Shown: piece by piece, positions 26,317-36,002 of the stretch
Layout: each line of letters opens with the position of its first letter
How positions within the stretch are numbered: the first letter of the stretch is position 1
Source: Pararhizobium sp. A13
GTDB lineage: Bacteria; Pseudomonadota; Alphaproteobacteria; Rhizobiales; Rhizobiaceae
Direction of reading: 5' to 3'
DNA: 64,000 nucleotides
NCBI RefSeq assembly: GCF_040126305.1
Contig: NZ_CP149510.1
Location: 1,251,001-1,315,000, forward strand
The notes under the pieces: model-generated
Seen by the model: the letters and a program-made list of their open reading frames with translations, nothing else
Database searches by the model: none
Told to the model about the DNA's origin: nothing
Position numbers and translations under genes: made by a program

Positions 26317-26351
26317 AACCCGCAAACGGGTATCGAACCCGTTTGCGGGTT
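26317..26351 (+). terminator. Perfect 15-bp hairpin after the DUF4326 frame
   Basis: AACCCGCAAACGGGT (26317-26331) and ACCCGTTTGCGGGTT (26337-26351) form a perfect stem with a 5-base loop, 5 bp after the stop at 26311. There is only a short T-run, so it may be a weak terminator or an RNA-stabilising hairpin. Confidence 0.6.
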
Positions 26352-26588
26352 TCGGGGTGCCACACGAGAGGGGGCTGTCTGCTCAGTTCGGCTGAGTCTG
26401 CCATGAGGGGACCAACGCCTCAAGGCCGCGCGGCCCCTCCAATTTTTCCTGCGCTGCGTTTCACTCCGCTCCGGAAAAATCGGTTCCTCCGCACGCCGGC
26501 TCCGCCGGTCGCGTTCCGCGAGCCTTGACCCCTTGATACGCTCATGACCGCCGGCGGCATCTTTCACGTCAACACGGAGATGACGACG

Positions 26589-26747
26589 ATGACCACCGAA
26601 CAGATTATCGAATTCGAACGCCAGATCGAAGAATTGCGCGCCGAGATTTCCGCCTGCATCGATCCGGAAGAACGGCGGCAGATCGAATCCGAGCTTCGGG
26701 CCATTCGTGCCGAACTGGTCGCGGAAAACCGGGAGGAGCTGCCGTAA
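26589..26747 (+). CDS. Small coiled-coil protein, unrecognised
   Basis: A 52-residue, highly charged helical protein (MTTEQIIEFERQIEELRAEI ... RQIESELRAIRAELVAENRE) with heptad-like spacing, predicted to be a coiled coil. ATG 26589 is chosen because GGAG at 26576-26579 is 9 bases upstream; the ATG at 26580 directly abuts that site and is too close. The function is unknown. Confidence 0.6.
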   Translation: MTTEQIIEFERQIEELRAEISACIDPEERRQIESELRAIRAELVAENREELP

Positions 26748-27119
26748 CCGGCAGCCTTTCCGATCCCGTAGCCCTTGTGTCCGGATCGACCGGACAGAAG
26801 GGCTGGTGAAAGAGCAGCCACCGCTCTCCAGCTAAATCAGGAAATGCAGACCCACGAGCGCGGGACATTTCTTCTGACGCCCGATTAAATTCGAAATCCG
26901 CTTCATCATCGAGGACGTGGTCTTCGACCAGAACCAGGCTGGGACATCCCGATTCCGGCGCTGCTCAAGTTTTCTAAGCCTTCCAGGATGCTCGTGATTT
27001 GACTCTCGCGAACGGATCAGTCTGGCAGGTCCTTGTTCCCTCAGACATGCCAATAGGAGCGTCGGCGTGATGCGACAATCAGCAGGGGGACAATGGCCTG
27101 GCAACGAGGAGGCCCATCA
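26748..27119. other. Intergenic stretch, no recognised gene
   Basis: About 370 bases. A 14-codon frame at about 26843 (MQTHERGTFLLTPD) with fragments of protein-like sequence in the following frames might be a decayed gene, but I cannot place it. The last 15 bases hold the ribosome-binding site of the next gene. Confidence 0.35.
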
Positions 27120-27512
27120 ATGGCAGCTGGATCTTCTGCTACAGACAGCGACGACGACGCCGACAGCGAAAGCTTTGCTGTCCGCATGCTTCTGTCTCTG
27201 GCGAGGGTCCCGTTCGCCATTCTTCGTGGAACCATCCTCGCGATAGTTTATAGCGTCTGGTATCTGGCCTTCTACGTGCTGTGCATGTTTCGTCCGTTCA
27301 CCGGATTGATGGTGCTGGCGGCGATCGTCACGGTGCCGATGACGATTATGGTCTTCGCGCATCGCGACGCCGCACGCGGAATGCCGTTCTGGGCTTTCGG
27401 CCTGTTGGCCATCGCCCTCGTCGCGTTCGCGCTCGGCTACGCGCTGTTCGTCGACCGGATCACGCCGCCGGGCGCGGAGGATCCTTTCGACCGCTATCGC
27501 AAACGGCGTTGA
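27120..27512 (+). CDS. Small membrane protein, unrecognised
   Basis: A 130-residue protein with an acidic N-terminus (TDSDDDADSESFAVR) and three hydrophobic segments at about residues 32-54, 60-78 and 87-106, ending in a basic tail (DPFDRYRKRR). ATG 27120 is chosen because GAGGAGG lies 7 bases upstream; an ATG at 27093 lacks such a site. Its place beside traG suggests membership of the conjugation backbone, but I cannot name it. Confidence 0.6.
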   Translation: MAAGSSATDSDDDADSESFAVRMLLSLARVPFAILRGTILAIVYSVWYLAFYVLCMFRPFTGLMVLAAIVTVPMTIMVFAHRDAARGMPFWAFGLLAIALVAFALGYALFVDRITPPGAEDPFDRYRKRR

Positions 27513-27559
27513 TCTTGGAAATCTACCGCCGCCTTCATTCGCATCTCTGAGATTTCGAT

Positions 27560-27853
27560 TTAGCGCTTGCGCACGAATTCGGTCCGCAGCACAAGACCCT
27601 TGATCCCCTCGTAGCGGCAGTCGATTTCCTCCGGATTGTCGGTGAGGCGGATCGACTTGATGACGGTGCCCTGCTTCAGAGTCTGGCCCGCTCCCTTGAC
27701 CTTCAAGTCTTTGATCAGCGCCACGGAGTCGCCATCGGTCAGCACATTGCCGCTCGCGTCCCGAACGACCACATCGCCCGCCGTCATCTCGGATGCCGGA
27801 CGCCATTCACCGGTTGCTTCGTCATAGACATAGTCGTCGTTTTCGTTTGTCAT
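27560..27853 (-). CDS. PhnA/YjdM-like small protein
   Basis: A 97-residue protein with the PhnA C-terminal domain (GDVVVRDASGNVLTDGDSVA, LIKDLKVKGAGQTLKQGTVI, IRLTDNPEEIDCRYEGIKGL). The N-terminal zinc ribbon of longer YjdM proteins is missing; a short acidic segment (YVYDEATGEWRPA) replaces it. ATG 27853 matches this natural domain start; ATG 27904 is possible. The family was named for phosphonate genes, but no phosphonate function is established. Confidence 0.75.
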   Translation of the reverse strand: MTNENDDYVYDEATGEWRPASEMTAGDVVVRDASGNVLTDGDSVALIKDLKVKGAGQTLKQGTVIKSIRLTDNPEEIDCRYEGIKGLVLRTEFVRKR

Positions 27854-27976
27854 CTTCTCTACCGCTTCAGTTTCAGTTTCGTTGGGGTCGGTTATCGCAT
27901 GCACGCCGTCGGCGCAGTATGGGCGCGTCTGGCGGAGCTCCTATCACACGCAGTGACCGCTGTGGTGTATCCATGT

Positions 27977-29890
27977 TCAGCTTCGTACGAAACGATTGAC
28001 TTTAGCCGCCTCATCCATGTCCTTCCGCCGGAAATAGATCGCCCGGCCGCAGCGGATCGGACTATGACCCTGCACGATGATGATCTGCTCGTCCTTGCGC
28101 ATCGACTGGGTGATCTCGTGCGGCATGATCAGCGGCCGACGCTGGAAGTTGACACTTTCGGATTTGCGCGTGCCGCCGTTCTTCGAATCCCAGCCAATGT
28201 TGCGGGAACGACCCTGCACCTCGACGGTCATTTCCCCGCATTGCGCCGAGACATTGCGGGCCGTGTCGAGCGCCTTGATGGCGGCATAGGAGGCGAAGGC
28301 GCAGCCGTCGATCCAGGACGTTGCCCCATCCTTCCCGAAGTGCCGTTCCAGTTGCCCGACCGATTGATACATCAGCATCATGCTGATGCCGTATTTGCGG
28401 CCGCGATCACGGGCTTCCTCCAGCACGCGCATGTAGCCGAGCAGGTCGACCTCATCCAGCATGAAGAGCGCCCGACGCTTGAAGCCGCCATCAGCCTGGA
28501 CCATGGCATTGATGAGAGAGCCGATGATGACACGGCCGATGCCCGGATAGGAGCGCAGGATTGACGCGGGGATATTGAGGAACACGTCCTTCTTGCCGGT
28601 GACGATATCGCTCGACTTGAAGGCATCGCCGCAGACGAGTGCGGCGTAACTGTCCAGCGAAAGCCATTGCGTATCCTTCGATGCCGTTGAGTAGACACCG
28701 CTAAAAGTCTGTTCCGTCATGTTGGTGAAGACACCCAGCGTTTCGCGGATGAAGGCCGATTGCGAATTTTCCTGAATGTCGCGCAGCATGGCGAGCACGG
28801 AGGGCTCCGGCTCCGAAACGATCTGGCGCAGGCTGCGCAGAATCCGTCGCCCGGTATATTCCGGCGACAACATGACGTGGGCGAGCAGGCCGGTCAGAAG
28901 ATTGTGCGCCTGGTTCTGGAAGTAGGAGCCGGTCGAGGACTCGAAGCGCGCGCTTTCCGACAACAGCATATGTGCGATGCCCACAATGTCTTCCTCCTTC
29001 TGCTTCGACGTCTCGATGCCGTCGAGCACATTGAAGCCCATGATCGGGTTGGTCGGATCGAGCACCATGACCTCACGGCCGAGAACTCGGTTGCGATGCT
29101 CAACCACCATCGGCGCGACCTCGGTGGAAGGATCGAGGCAAATGAGCGGCCCGGTGTAACGCAGCGCTGTCGGCAGGACGTTGCTCGTCGTCTTGTAGCC
29201 GCCCGATCCGGCGAAAAAGAGCATATGTGTGGAATCGAAATCCTGCCTGTAGGTAAGAAGCGCGGCCTTGCCGCCTTGGCCCCAGGTGCTCTGATCGTTC
29301 GGATCGAATGGCAGCTCATGGATGATTTCCTTGTCGACCCGATAGCGCTCGCCTACGACGATCTCACCGTCCGGCGGGAACAACTTTCCCGCCGCCGACA
29401 TGGAAAGCCAGTCGGCGTCCCCGAAGGTTCCGCGGCGGGCGCGCTTGACCGGTTCGGGCACAACGACGGAGATGCGAGCAGCGACCGCGACTGCCATGAA
29501 GCCGACAAGCGTGCCGATCACGGCAACCATGTCGAGGTAGGATAGTGCACGATCCCACGTGATTGTGCCACTCGTCACAGAAGGGGCAAGGCGCCCATAT
29601 TCAAGCAACGCATAAAAGCCCGCGACGATCAGAAAGCACAACAGGCTCGCCATTGCGATTGGACGGCGGCGATGAAGCGGCAATGCCCAGACGGTCAAAA
29701 GACCGCCAAGCGGCCCGAACAGAAGAGCCGGCACGGGTGCCGCCCGCAGGAACCAATATTGCGTCTTACCTGACATGCCGGTTGCCAGTTCCTGCCACCG
29801 CCAGCCGATAGAGTAAACGGTCAGCGTCGTCACCGCGATCGGTACGAGGATCAGCAACCGACTCGGATGCAATCGATGCTTCAGTGCCAT
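27977..29890 (-). CDS. traG: TraG/VirD4-type coupling protein
   Basis: A 637-residue type IV coupling ATPase. N-terminal membrane segments (about residues 12-30, 50-70, 80-100 and 120-142) precede the cytoplasmic motor. Walker A is AGSGGYKTTS at residue 227 and Walker B ALFMLDEVDLLGYM. The protein links the relaxase-DNA complex to the VirB channel. It is transcribed with traD and traC in the order traC-traD-traG and overlaps traD by 10 bp. The Walker A loop with Tyr before Lys is normal for TraG. Confidence 0.95.
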   Translation of the reverse strand: MALKHRLHPSRLLILVPIAVTTLTVYSIGWRWQELATGMSGKTQYWFLRAAPVPALLFGPLGGLLTVWALPLHRRRPIAMASLLCFLIVAGFYALLEYGRLAPSVTSGTITWDRALSYLDMVAVIGTLVGFMAVAVAARISVVVPEPVKRARRGTFGDADWLSMSAAGKLFPPDGEIVVGERYRVDKEIIHELPFDPNDQSTWGQGGKAALLTYRQDFDSTHMLFFAGSGGYKTTSNVLPTALRYTGPLICLDPSTEVAPMVVEHRNRVLGREVMVLDPTNPIMGFNVLDGIETSKQKEEDIVGIAHMLLSESARFESSTGSYFQNQAHNLLTGLLAHVMLSPEYTGRRILRSLRQIVSEPEPSVLAMLRDIQENSQSAFIRETLGVFTNMTEQTFSGVYSTASKDTQWLSLDSYAALVCGDAFKSSDIVTGKKDVFLNIPASILRSYPGIGRVIIGSLINAMVQADGGFKRRALFMLDEVDLLGYMRVLEEARDRGRKYGISMMLMYQSVGQLERHFGKDGATSWIDGCAFASYAAIKALDTARNVSAQCGEMTVEVQGRSRNIGWDSKNGGTRKSESVNFQRRPLIMPHEITQSMRKDEQIIIVQGHSPIRCGRAIYFRRKDMDEAAKVNRFVRS

Positions 29891-30120
29891 TCCGCTTTCT
29901 CCTCAAGGCGCGGTGCAACAGCATCCAGCGGGGGCGCCTTGAACGCCTCCTCACCCACATTGCGCAGCCGCCCGTGTTCGGCTGAGCCCGATGTGATCCT
30001 TGCCAGTTCGAGCAGGCCGCCGAGCAGGAACGCCCGGTCGACTTTTGACAGGCCTGCCTTGACGACAATGCCGCCAAGCAGGAATTTTTCGCGCGCTTCG
30101 CTTTTGCGGTCAGCCGTCAT
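29881..30120 (-). CDS. traD: TraD conjugal transfer protein
   Basis: A 79-residue protein (TADRKSEAREKFLLGGIVVK, AGLSKVDRAFLLGGLLELAR) matching TraD of Agrobacterium and rhizobial plasmids. It lies between and overlaps traC and traG, which supports one operon. TraD is needed for efficient transfer, perhaps as an accessory of the relaxosome or coupling protein. Confidence 0.88.
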   Translation of the reverse strand: MTADRKSEAREKFLLGGIVVKAGLSKVDRAFLLGGLLELARITSGSAEHGRLRNVGEEAFKAPPLDAVAPRLEEKAEWH

Positions 30121-30397
30121 GTGAGACCTCCGTCTTCGCTCCAGCCCCGCTAACTGCTGGTCGACGCGTTTGAGCAGGTGTCCCACCAACCCCCTTTTTC
30201 TCCCCTTTGCGAAATCGCGCGGCGATCTCGTCGAAGATCCGATCGAGTTCCTCGTCGGGGATTTCCATCTCCGCCAGACCGGACTTTGTGGCGGCGCGGG
30301 CAAAGCGCTCGGCGGATTTAACTATTAAAAGCCTCCGTCTCTCGCGGAGCTTCTCGATTTGGGCATCGAGATCCAAAAGCGATGATTTTGCGGCCAT
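30110..30397 (-). CDS. traC: TraC relaxosome accessory protein
   Basis: A 95-residue, charged helical protein (LLDLDAQIEKLRERRRLLIV, EIPDEELDRIFDEIAARFRK). It is the first gene of the traCDG operon and divergent from traA across the oriT, the standard order in Ti plasmids and rhizobial plasmids. TraC assists TraA at oriT. Confidence 0.88.
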   Translation of the reverse strand: MAAKSSLLDLDAQIEKLRERRRLLIVKSAERFARAATKSGLAEMEIPDEELDRIFDEIAARFRKGEKKGVGGTPAQTRRPAVSGAGAKTEVSHDG

Positions 30398-30618
30398 TCA
30401 ACATTCCTTTCCTGGTTGAAATGAATTCGATATCGATTTTTATACTAGCTAGAATAAAATAGTAAAATAGACTACCTTGCAACTCATCAAAAACGTCGCA
30501 CCGGAATTCCAGCCGATGGCCGTCTTCCGGAAAGGTGGCATCGGCCCTGCAGTCCGATCGGTTTGAGGGCGCAATATACGTCGCTGGCGCGACGTGCTCG
30601 GAAGGTTTGCAGACGTCA
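30398..30618. promoter_or_regulatory. Divergent traC-traA control region containing oriT
   Basis: About 220 bases between the two divergent starts. The left half (30421-30480) is strikingly AT-rich for this DNA, with TATA-like boxes suitable for the traC promoter and for strand opening. The right half holds the oriT core. Confidence 0.7.
30561..30600 (+). other. oriT: Origin of transfer, Ti/RSF1010-like core
   Basis: GGGCGCAATATACGTCGC (30568-30585) is close to the nic region of Agrobacterium Ti plasmids and the MOBQ group. An inverted repeat ACGTCGC (30578-30584) / GCGACGT (30589-30595) with a 4-base loop overlaps it. It lies directly upstream of traA, as expected. The exact nic position is inferred by similarity. 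Confidence 0.85.
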
Positions 30619-33600
30619 GTGGCGATCATGTTCGTCAGAGCGCAGGTGATCAGAAGAGGGGCGGGGCGCAGCATCGTCTCGGCTGCCGCCTATCGCCATC
30701 GCGCCCGGATGATGGACGAGCAGGCTGGTACATCCTTCAGCTATCGGGGCGGAGCGTCGGAGCTGGTGCATGAAGAACTGGCGCTGCCGGATCAGATTCC
30801 GGCCTGGCTGCGCATGGGAACCGACGGCCGTTCCGTCGCCGCCGCCAGCGAGGCGCTGTGGAATGCGGTCGACGCCTTCGAGAAGCGGGCGGACGCGCAG
30901 CTTGCCCGCGAATTGATCATCGCTTTGCCGGAAGAGCTGACGCGGGCGGAAAACATCGCGCTGGTTCTCGAATACGTCCGCGACAATCTTACGTCGAAGG
31001 GAATGATCGCCGATTGGGTCTACCACGACAAGGATGGCAACCCGCATATCCATCTGATGATGACGCTCAGGCCTCTGACGGAGGAGGGGTTCGGACCGAA
31101 GAAGGTGACGGTGACGGGCGAGGACGGCGAGCCCCTGCGTGTGGTCACGCCGGACCGGCCGAACGGCAAGATCGTCTACAAGCTTTGGGCCGGCGACAAG
31201 GAAACCATGAAGGCGTGGAAGGTCGCCTGGGCGGAAACCGCAACCCGGCATCTGGCGCTCGCAGGCCATGAGATCCGGCTTGACGGTCGCTCCTATGCTG
31301 AACAGGGTCTCGACGGGATAGCACAAAGACATCTCGGTCCGGAAAAGGCCGCACTGGCTCGGAAGGGCAGGGAACTCTTCTTTGCCCCGGCTAATCTCGC
31401 CAGGCGGCAGGATATGGCCGACCGGCTGCTTGCCGATCCGGATCTCCTGCTAAAGCAGCTCAGCAACGAACGCTCCACCTTCGATGAGCGCGACATCGCC
31501 AAGGCGCTGCATCGCTATGTCGACGATCCCACGGATTTCGCCAACATCAGGGCACGTCTGATGGCATCGGATGATCTGGTGATCCTGAAGCCGCAGCAGA
31601 TCGATGCGCAAACCGGCAGGGCGGCAGAACCGGCAATCTTCACCACGCGGGACATGCTGCGCATCGAATATGACATGGCGCAGTTGGCGCGGGTTCTATC
31701 GGAGCGCCGCGGTTTCGCCGTTGCATCGGGCCACGTCGCCGCTTCAATCGAAATTGTCGAAACAGTCAATCCGGAAAAGCGCTTCCGGCTGGACGCAGAG
31801 CAGGTCGATGCAGTCCGTCATGTCACCGGCGACAATGGTATTGCAGCGGTCGTCGGCCTTGCCGGCGCCGGCAAGTCGACACTGCTCGCCGGCGCGCGCG
31901 TTGCCTGGGAGAGCGAAGGCCGCCGGGTGATTGGCGCAGCAATTGCCGGCAAGGCGGCGGAAGGCTTGGAAGACAGTTCCGGCATCAAGTCGCGAACACT
32001 CGCCTCCTGGGAACTGGCATGGGCCAGCGGACGTGAGTTGCTCGAACGTGGTAACGTCCTTGTCATCGACGAGGCCGGTATGGTGTCGTCGCAGCAAATG
32101 GCCCGCGTGCTGAAGATTGCTGAAGACGCTGGGGCGAAAGTCGTCCTGGTCGGCGATACGATGCAGCTGCAGCCAATCCAGGCGGGTGCGGCGTTCCGGG
32201 CGATTACCGATCGGATCGGTTTCGCGGAGCTTGCCGGCGTGCGCCGCCAACGCCAGCAATGGGCGCGTGAGGCATCACGGCTCTTTGCCCGTGGCGAGAC
32301 CGAGAAAGGTCTCGACGCCTATGCGCAGCAGGGCCATCTTGTCGAGGCAGAGACACGAGACGAAATCATCAGGCGGATTGTCGGCGACTGGACGGAGGCA
32401 TGCCAGCAGGCGATCCGGAACTCAGCCGCAGCAGGCAATGATGGCCGTCTTCGCGGTGATGAACTTCTCGTGCTCGCCCACACCAATGAGGACGTAAGGC
32501 GTCTGAACGAGGCGCTGCGATCGGTGATGACGGAAGAGGGCGCGCTTGGTGAGGGGCGCTCTTTTCAGACCGAACGCGGTGCGCGGGAGTTCGCCGCCGG
32601 CGACCGGATCATCTTCCTCGAAAATGCCCGCTTCGTTGAATCGCGCGCAAGGCGTCTTGGTCCGCAATATGTGAAGAACGGCATGCTCGGCACGGTCGTT
32701 TCCACCGGCGACAAACGTGGCGACACGTTGCTTTCGGTGCGTCTGGACAATGGCCGTGACGTCGTCTTCGGCGAGGACAGCTATCGCAACGTCGATCACG
32801 GTTACGCCGCGACCATCCACAAGTCTCAAGGGTCGACCGTCGACCAAACCTTCGTGCTCGCCACCGGCATGATGGACCAGCATCTGACTTACGTGTCGAT
32901 GACCAGGCATCGCAACCGCGCCGATCTCTATGCTGCGAGGGAAGATTTCGAGGCGAAGCCGGAATGGGGGCGGAAGCCGCGGGTCGATCATGCGGCCGGC
33001 GTCACCGGTGAGCTCGTGGAAACCGGACAAGCCAAGTTCCGGCCCAACGATGAGGATGCGGACGAGAGCCCCTATGCCGACGTCAGGACGGATGACGGAA
33101 CCGTCCATCGTCTTTGGGGCGTGAGCCTGCCGAAAGCCCTTGAGGATGCCGGCGTCTCGGAAGGCGATATCATCACCCTGCGCAAGGATGGTGTCGAGCG
33201 AGTGATGGTGACCGTGCCGGTGATCGACGAGAAAACGGGAGAAAAGAGCTTCGAAGAACGGACGGTAGATCGGAACGTCTGGACCGCCAAGCAGATTGAA
33301 ACTGCAGAGTTTCGCCAGGAGCGCATCGAGCAGGAGAGCCATCGGCCGGAATTGTTCAAGCAGCTCGTCGAGCGCCTGTCGCGCTCCGGCGTCAAGACGA
33401 CGACGCTCGATTTCGAGAGCGAGGCCGGCTACCGGGCGCATGCGGACGATTTCGCCCGGCGGCGGGGGATAGAGCATCTTTCGCAAGCCGCGGCCGGGAT
33501 GGAGGAGGGCGTTTCGCGGTGGCTGGCGTGGATTGCGGAGAAGCGCGAGCAGGTGGCGAAGCTTTGGGAGAGGGCGAGCGTGGCGCTCGGATTCGCGATC

Positions 33601-35244
33601 GAGCGGGAACGACGCGCCTCTTACAGTGAGGAACGAACTGAAACCCAAATTGCCCCGGACGCAAATCCTGGCCGCGCGCGGTATCTGATCCCGCCCACCA
33701 CAGTCTTCGCCAGGAGCGCGGACGACGATGCTCGGCTGGCACAGCTTTCTTCGCCGGCCTGGGCGGAGCGGGAGGCGGTCCTACGGCCGCTGCTGGAAAA
33801 GATTTATCGCGATTCGGGTACGGCGCTCTCGGCCCTGAACGCCCTGGCGTCGGATGCGAGCATCGAACCCCGCAAGCTCGCCGATGGCCTTGCCATTGCG
33901 CCGGATCGGCTCGGCCGCCTGCGTGGCTCCAACCTTATGGTCGATGGTCGCGCGGCGCGCGACGAGCGCAAGGTCGCGACGGCGGCATTGACGGAATTGC
34001 TGCCGCTGGCCCGCGGCCATGCGACGGAGTTCCGCAGGAATGCCGAACGGTTCGGAATCCGTGAGCAGATGCGCCGCACCCATATGTCATTGTCGATCCC
34101 GGCGCTGTCCAGAATGGCGATGGCACGTCTCGTCGAGATCGAGGCCGTGCGCAAGCAGGGCGGTGACGATGCCTACAAGACGGCCTTTGCGCTTGCCGTC
34201 GAGGACCGCTCCGTCGTGCAGGAGGTCAAGGGCGTCAGCGACGCACTGGCGGCTCGCTTCGGCTGGAGCGCCTTTACTGAGAAGGCGGATGCGGTTGCCG
34301 AGCGTAACATGGTCGAGCGGATGCCAGAGGACCTCACAGATGAGCGGCGCGGAAAACTGACTCGGCTGTTCGAGGTCGTCCGGCGCTTCGCCGAGGAGCA
34401 GCATCTCGCCGAGCGGCAGGATCGTTCGAAGATCGTCGCTGGCGCCAGTGTCGATCCGGGGAAGGAGAATGTCGTGGTGCTGCCCATGCTTGCCGCCGTC
34501 ACCGAGTTCAAGACGCCGGTCGATGAGGAGGCGAGATCCCGCGCTCTCGCCGCGCCTCTTTATCGCCAGCAGCGAACAGCGCTGACTGACACCGCAGCCC
34601 GCATCTGGCGCGATCCTGCCGGCGCCGTCGGAAAAATCGAGGAGTCGCTCCTGAAGGGCTTTGCCGGTGAGCGCATTGCCGCCGCCGTCACCAACGATCC
34701 TGCCGCCTATGGTCCGCTCCGCGGCTCCGATCGCCTTATGGACCGGATGCTCGCGTCTGGCCGGGAGCGGAGGGACGCCGTGCAGGCGGTAGCCGAGGCC
34801 GTTGCCCGCCTGCGCTCGCTCGGTACGGCTTACGCAGGCGCTCTTGATGCCCAAAGCCAGGCGGTCGCGGAGGAGCGTCGTCGGATGGCGGTCGCCATTC
34901 CCGGATTGTCGAAGCAGGCCGAGGAGGCTCTCGTGCGCCTGACGTCGGAAGCAAAGAAAGACGGCCGCAGGCTCGATGCAGCAGCCGGCTCACTCAATGC
35001 AGAGATCCGCCGGGAGTTCGCCGCGGTCAGCAAGGCACTCGACGAACGCTTCGGCCGCAACGCTATCATCCGCGAGGAAAAGGACCTCATCAATCGAGTG
35101 CCGCCGGCGCAGCGCTGCGCATTCGGGGCGATGCAGGAGCGGCTGAAGGTGCTGCAACAAACCGTCCGCATGGACAGCAGCCAGAAGATCATATCGGAGC
35201 GGCGCCAGCGCACGATCAATCGTGCCCGCGGCATCAATCTCTGA
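30619..35244 (+). CDS. traA: TraA relaxase-helicase (MOBQ)
   Basis: A 1541-residue bifunctional protein counted from GTG 30619 (ATG 30628 is also possible). The relaxase domain covers about residues 1-235: candidate catalytic Tyr25 in AAAYRHRARM and the metal-binding HIH at residues 143-145 (GNPHIHLMM). The RecD-like helicase has Walker A GLAGAGKST at 413-421, then VLVIDEAGMVSSQQ and later GYAATIHKSQGST and YVSMTRHRNRADLY. A long helical C-terminus with two similar units follows. It nicks oriT and unwinds the strand for export. Length and motifs are complete. Confidence 0.96.
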   Translation: MAIMFVRAQVIRRGAGRSIVSAAAYRHRARMMDEQAGTSFSYRGGASELVHEELALPDQIPAWLRMGTDGRSVAAASEALWNAVDAFEKRADAQLARELIIALPEELTRAENIALVLEYVRDNLTSKGMIADWVYHDKDGNPHIHLMMTLRPLTEEGFGPKKVTVTGEDGEPLRVVTPDRPNGKIVYKLWAGDKETMKAWKVAWAETATRHLALAGHEIRLDGRSYAEQGLDGIAQRHLGPEKAALARKGRELFFAPANLARRQDMADRLLADPDLLLKQLSNERSTFDERDIAKALHRYVDDPTDFANIRARLMASDDLVILKPQQIDAQTGRAAEPAIFTTRDMLRIEYDMAQLARVLSERRGFAVASGHVAASIEIVETVNPEKRFRLDAEQVDAVRHVTGDNGIAAVVGLAGAGKSTLLAGARVAWESEGRRVIGAAIAGKAAEGLEDSSGIKSRTLASWELAWASGRELLERGNVLVIDEAGMVSSQQMARVLKIAEDAGAKVVLVGDTMQLQPIQAGAAFRAITDRIGFAELAGVRRQRQQWAREASRLFARGETEKGLDAYAQQGHLVEAETRDEIIRRIVGDWTEACQQAIRNSAAAGNDGRLRGDELLVLAHTNEDVRRLNEALRSVMTEEGALGEGRSFQTERGAREFAAGDRIIFLENARFVESRARRLGPQYVKNGMLGTVVSTGDKRGDTLLSVRLDNGRDVVFGEDSYRNVDHGYAATIHKSQGSTVDQTFVLATGMMDQHLTYVSMTRHRNRADLYAAREDFEAKPEWGRKPRVDHAAGVTGELVETGQAKFRPNDEDADESPYADVRTDDGTVHRLWGVSLPKALEDAGVSEGDIITLRKDGVERVMVTVPVIDEKTGEKSFEERTVDRNVWTAKQIETAEFRQERIEQESHRPELFKQLVERLSRSGVKTTTLDFESEAGYRAHADDFARRRGIEHLSQAAAGMEEGVSRWLAWIAEKREQVAKLWERASVALGFAIERERRASYSEERTETQIAPDANPGRARYLIPPTTVFARSADDDARLAQLSSPAWAEREAVLRPLLEKIYRDSGTALSALNALASDASIEPRKLADGLAIAPDRLGRLRGSNLMVDGRAARDERKVATAALTELLPLARGHATEFRRNAERFGIREQMRRTHMSLSIPALSRMAMARLVEIEAVRKQGGDDAYKTAFALAVEDRSVVQEVKGVSDALAARFGWSAFTEKADAVAERNMVERMPEDLTDERRGKLTRLFEVVRRFAEEQHLAERQDRSKIVAGASVDPGKENVVVLPMLAAVTEFKTPVDEEARSRALAAPLYRQQRTALTDTAARIWRDPAGAVGKIEESLLKGFAGERIAAAVTNDPAAYGPLRGSDRLMDRMLASGRERRDAVQAVAEAVARLRSLGTAYAGALDAQSQAVAEERRRMAVAIPGLSKQAEEALVRLTSEAKKDGRRLDAAAGSLNAEIRREFAAVSKALDERFGRNAIIREEKDLINRVPPAQRCAFGAMQERLKVLQQTVRMDSSQKIISERRQRTINRARGINL

Positions 35245-35270
35245 AACCCATTGAAGAAGCGGAGCAAATC

Positions 35271-35519
35271 ATGGCCGAGCAGGAAACTTCAAACGACGCG
35301 ATCGTCCGCGCTGAGATCGCCATCGAGATCATGAACCAGGCGGGGGCGATCGTGGCGGCGCGTATCTATGAGCTGGAAGCACAGGATCCAGCGGCAGCCG
35401 AGGACCTGCGACAGCGTCGCCGCGACCTCATCGACCTGCAGCAGCGCATCCGCGTTGATGATCGTGACACGGTCGAAAACGTCATCGCGGTCTGGGGACC
35501 GCGGCCTCGCTACGATTGA
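35271..35519 (+). CDS. Small traA-associated protein, function unknown
   Basis: An 82-residue acidic, helical protein (IVRAEIAIEIMNQAGAIVAA, LEAQDPAAAEDLRQRRRDLI) beginning 26 bp after traA, with AGCGGAGC upstream of its ATG. It is probably co-transcribed with traA. Small proteins of this kind often follow traA in rhizobial plasmids; I know of no function. Confidence 0.7.
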   Translation: MAEQETSNDAIVRAEIAIEIMNQAGAIVAARIYELEAQDPAAAEDLRQRRRDLIDLQQRIRVDDRDTVENVIAVWGPRPRYD

Positions 35520-35642
35520 CCCAGGAGCGCGCAAGGGCTCTGCAAGATCGTGCCCTCGGACAGAACCGTGATCTCGCGCGGGGAAGCCATTTTAACATTC
35601 GACGCTGATGGTCGAGTGGCGTCCCCGCAATGCGGTTCCGGG

Positions 35643-36002
35643 CTATTGCCCGCCTGTCCTGGCCTGTCCGTTCTTGACGTGACCGCGGACTAATCCCAAG
35701 GGCACGCCGCCTGCTGGGAGCCATTCTATGGCCTTTCCCGAAACCAGCGGGATTACTGAGAGGCTTCCCTGCAAGAGCGTGCGAATACCATAGAATGTGA
35801 CGAGATCCTGAGCCGCGACCCGGAACGACAGACCATCGTCGGTCGCTCTCAGGGTTGCACGACCGTCTCCGAAGTCGAGAAGCTTGTCGGATTCCGAAGC
35901 ACCGATCGACTGGCAAAAGTCGTTGATGTGCAAGCAGACCTTTTCGGCGACGTATCGTGCTTGCGCGACAGAGACGAAAGCCTCGGCAACGTGTTTGTAC
36001 AT
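35643..36002 (-). CDS. Small conserved protein, possibly DUF2218-like
   Basis: A 119-residue protein with ARYVAEKVCLHINDFCQSIG, FGDGRATLRATDDGLSFRVA and LVTFYGIRTLLQGSLSVIPL. The alternation resembles DUF2218, but I am not certain. ATG 36002 has AAGGA about 9 bases upstream. The downstream tail (GHVKNGQARTGGQ) looks unstructured. It lies at the junction between the conjugation module and the cargo. The function is unknown. Confidence 0.5.
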   Translation of the reverse strand: MYKHVAEAFVSVAQARYVAEKVCLHINDFCQSIGASESDKLLDFGDGRATLRATDDGLSFRVAAQDLVTFYGIRTLLQGSLSVIPLVSGKAIEWLPAGGVPLGLVRGHVKNGQARTGGQ

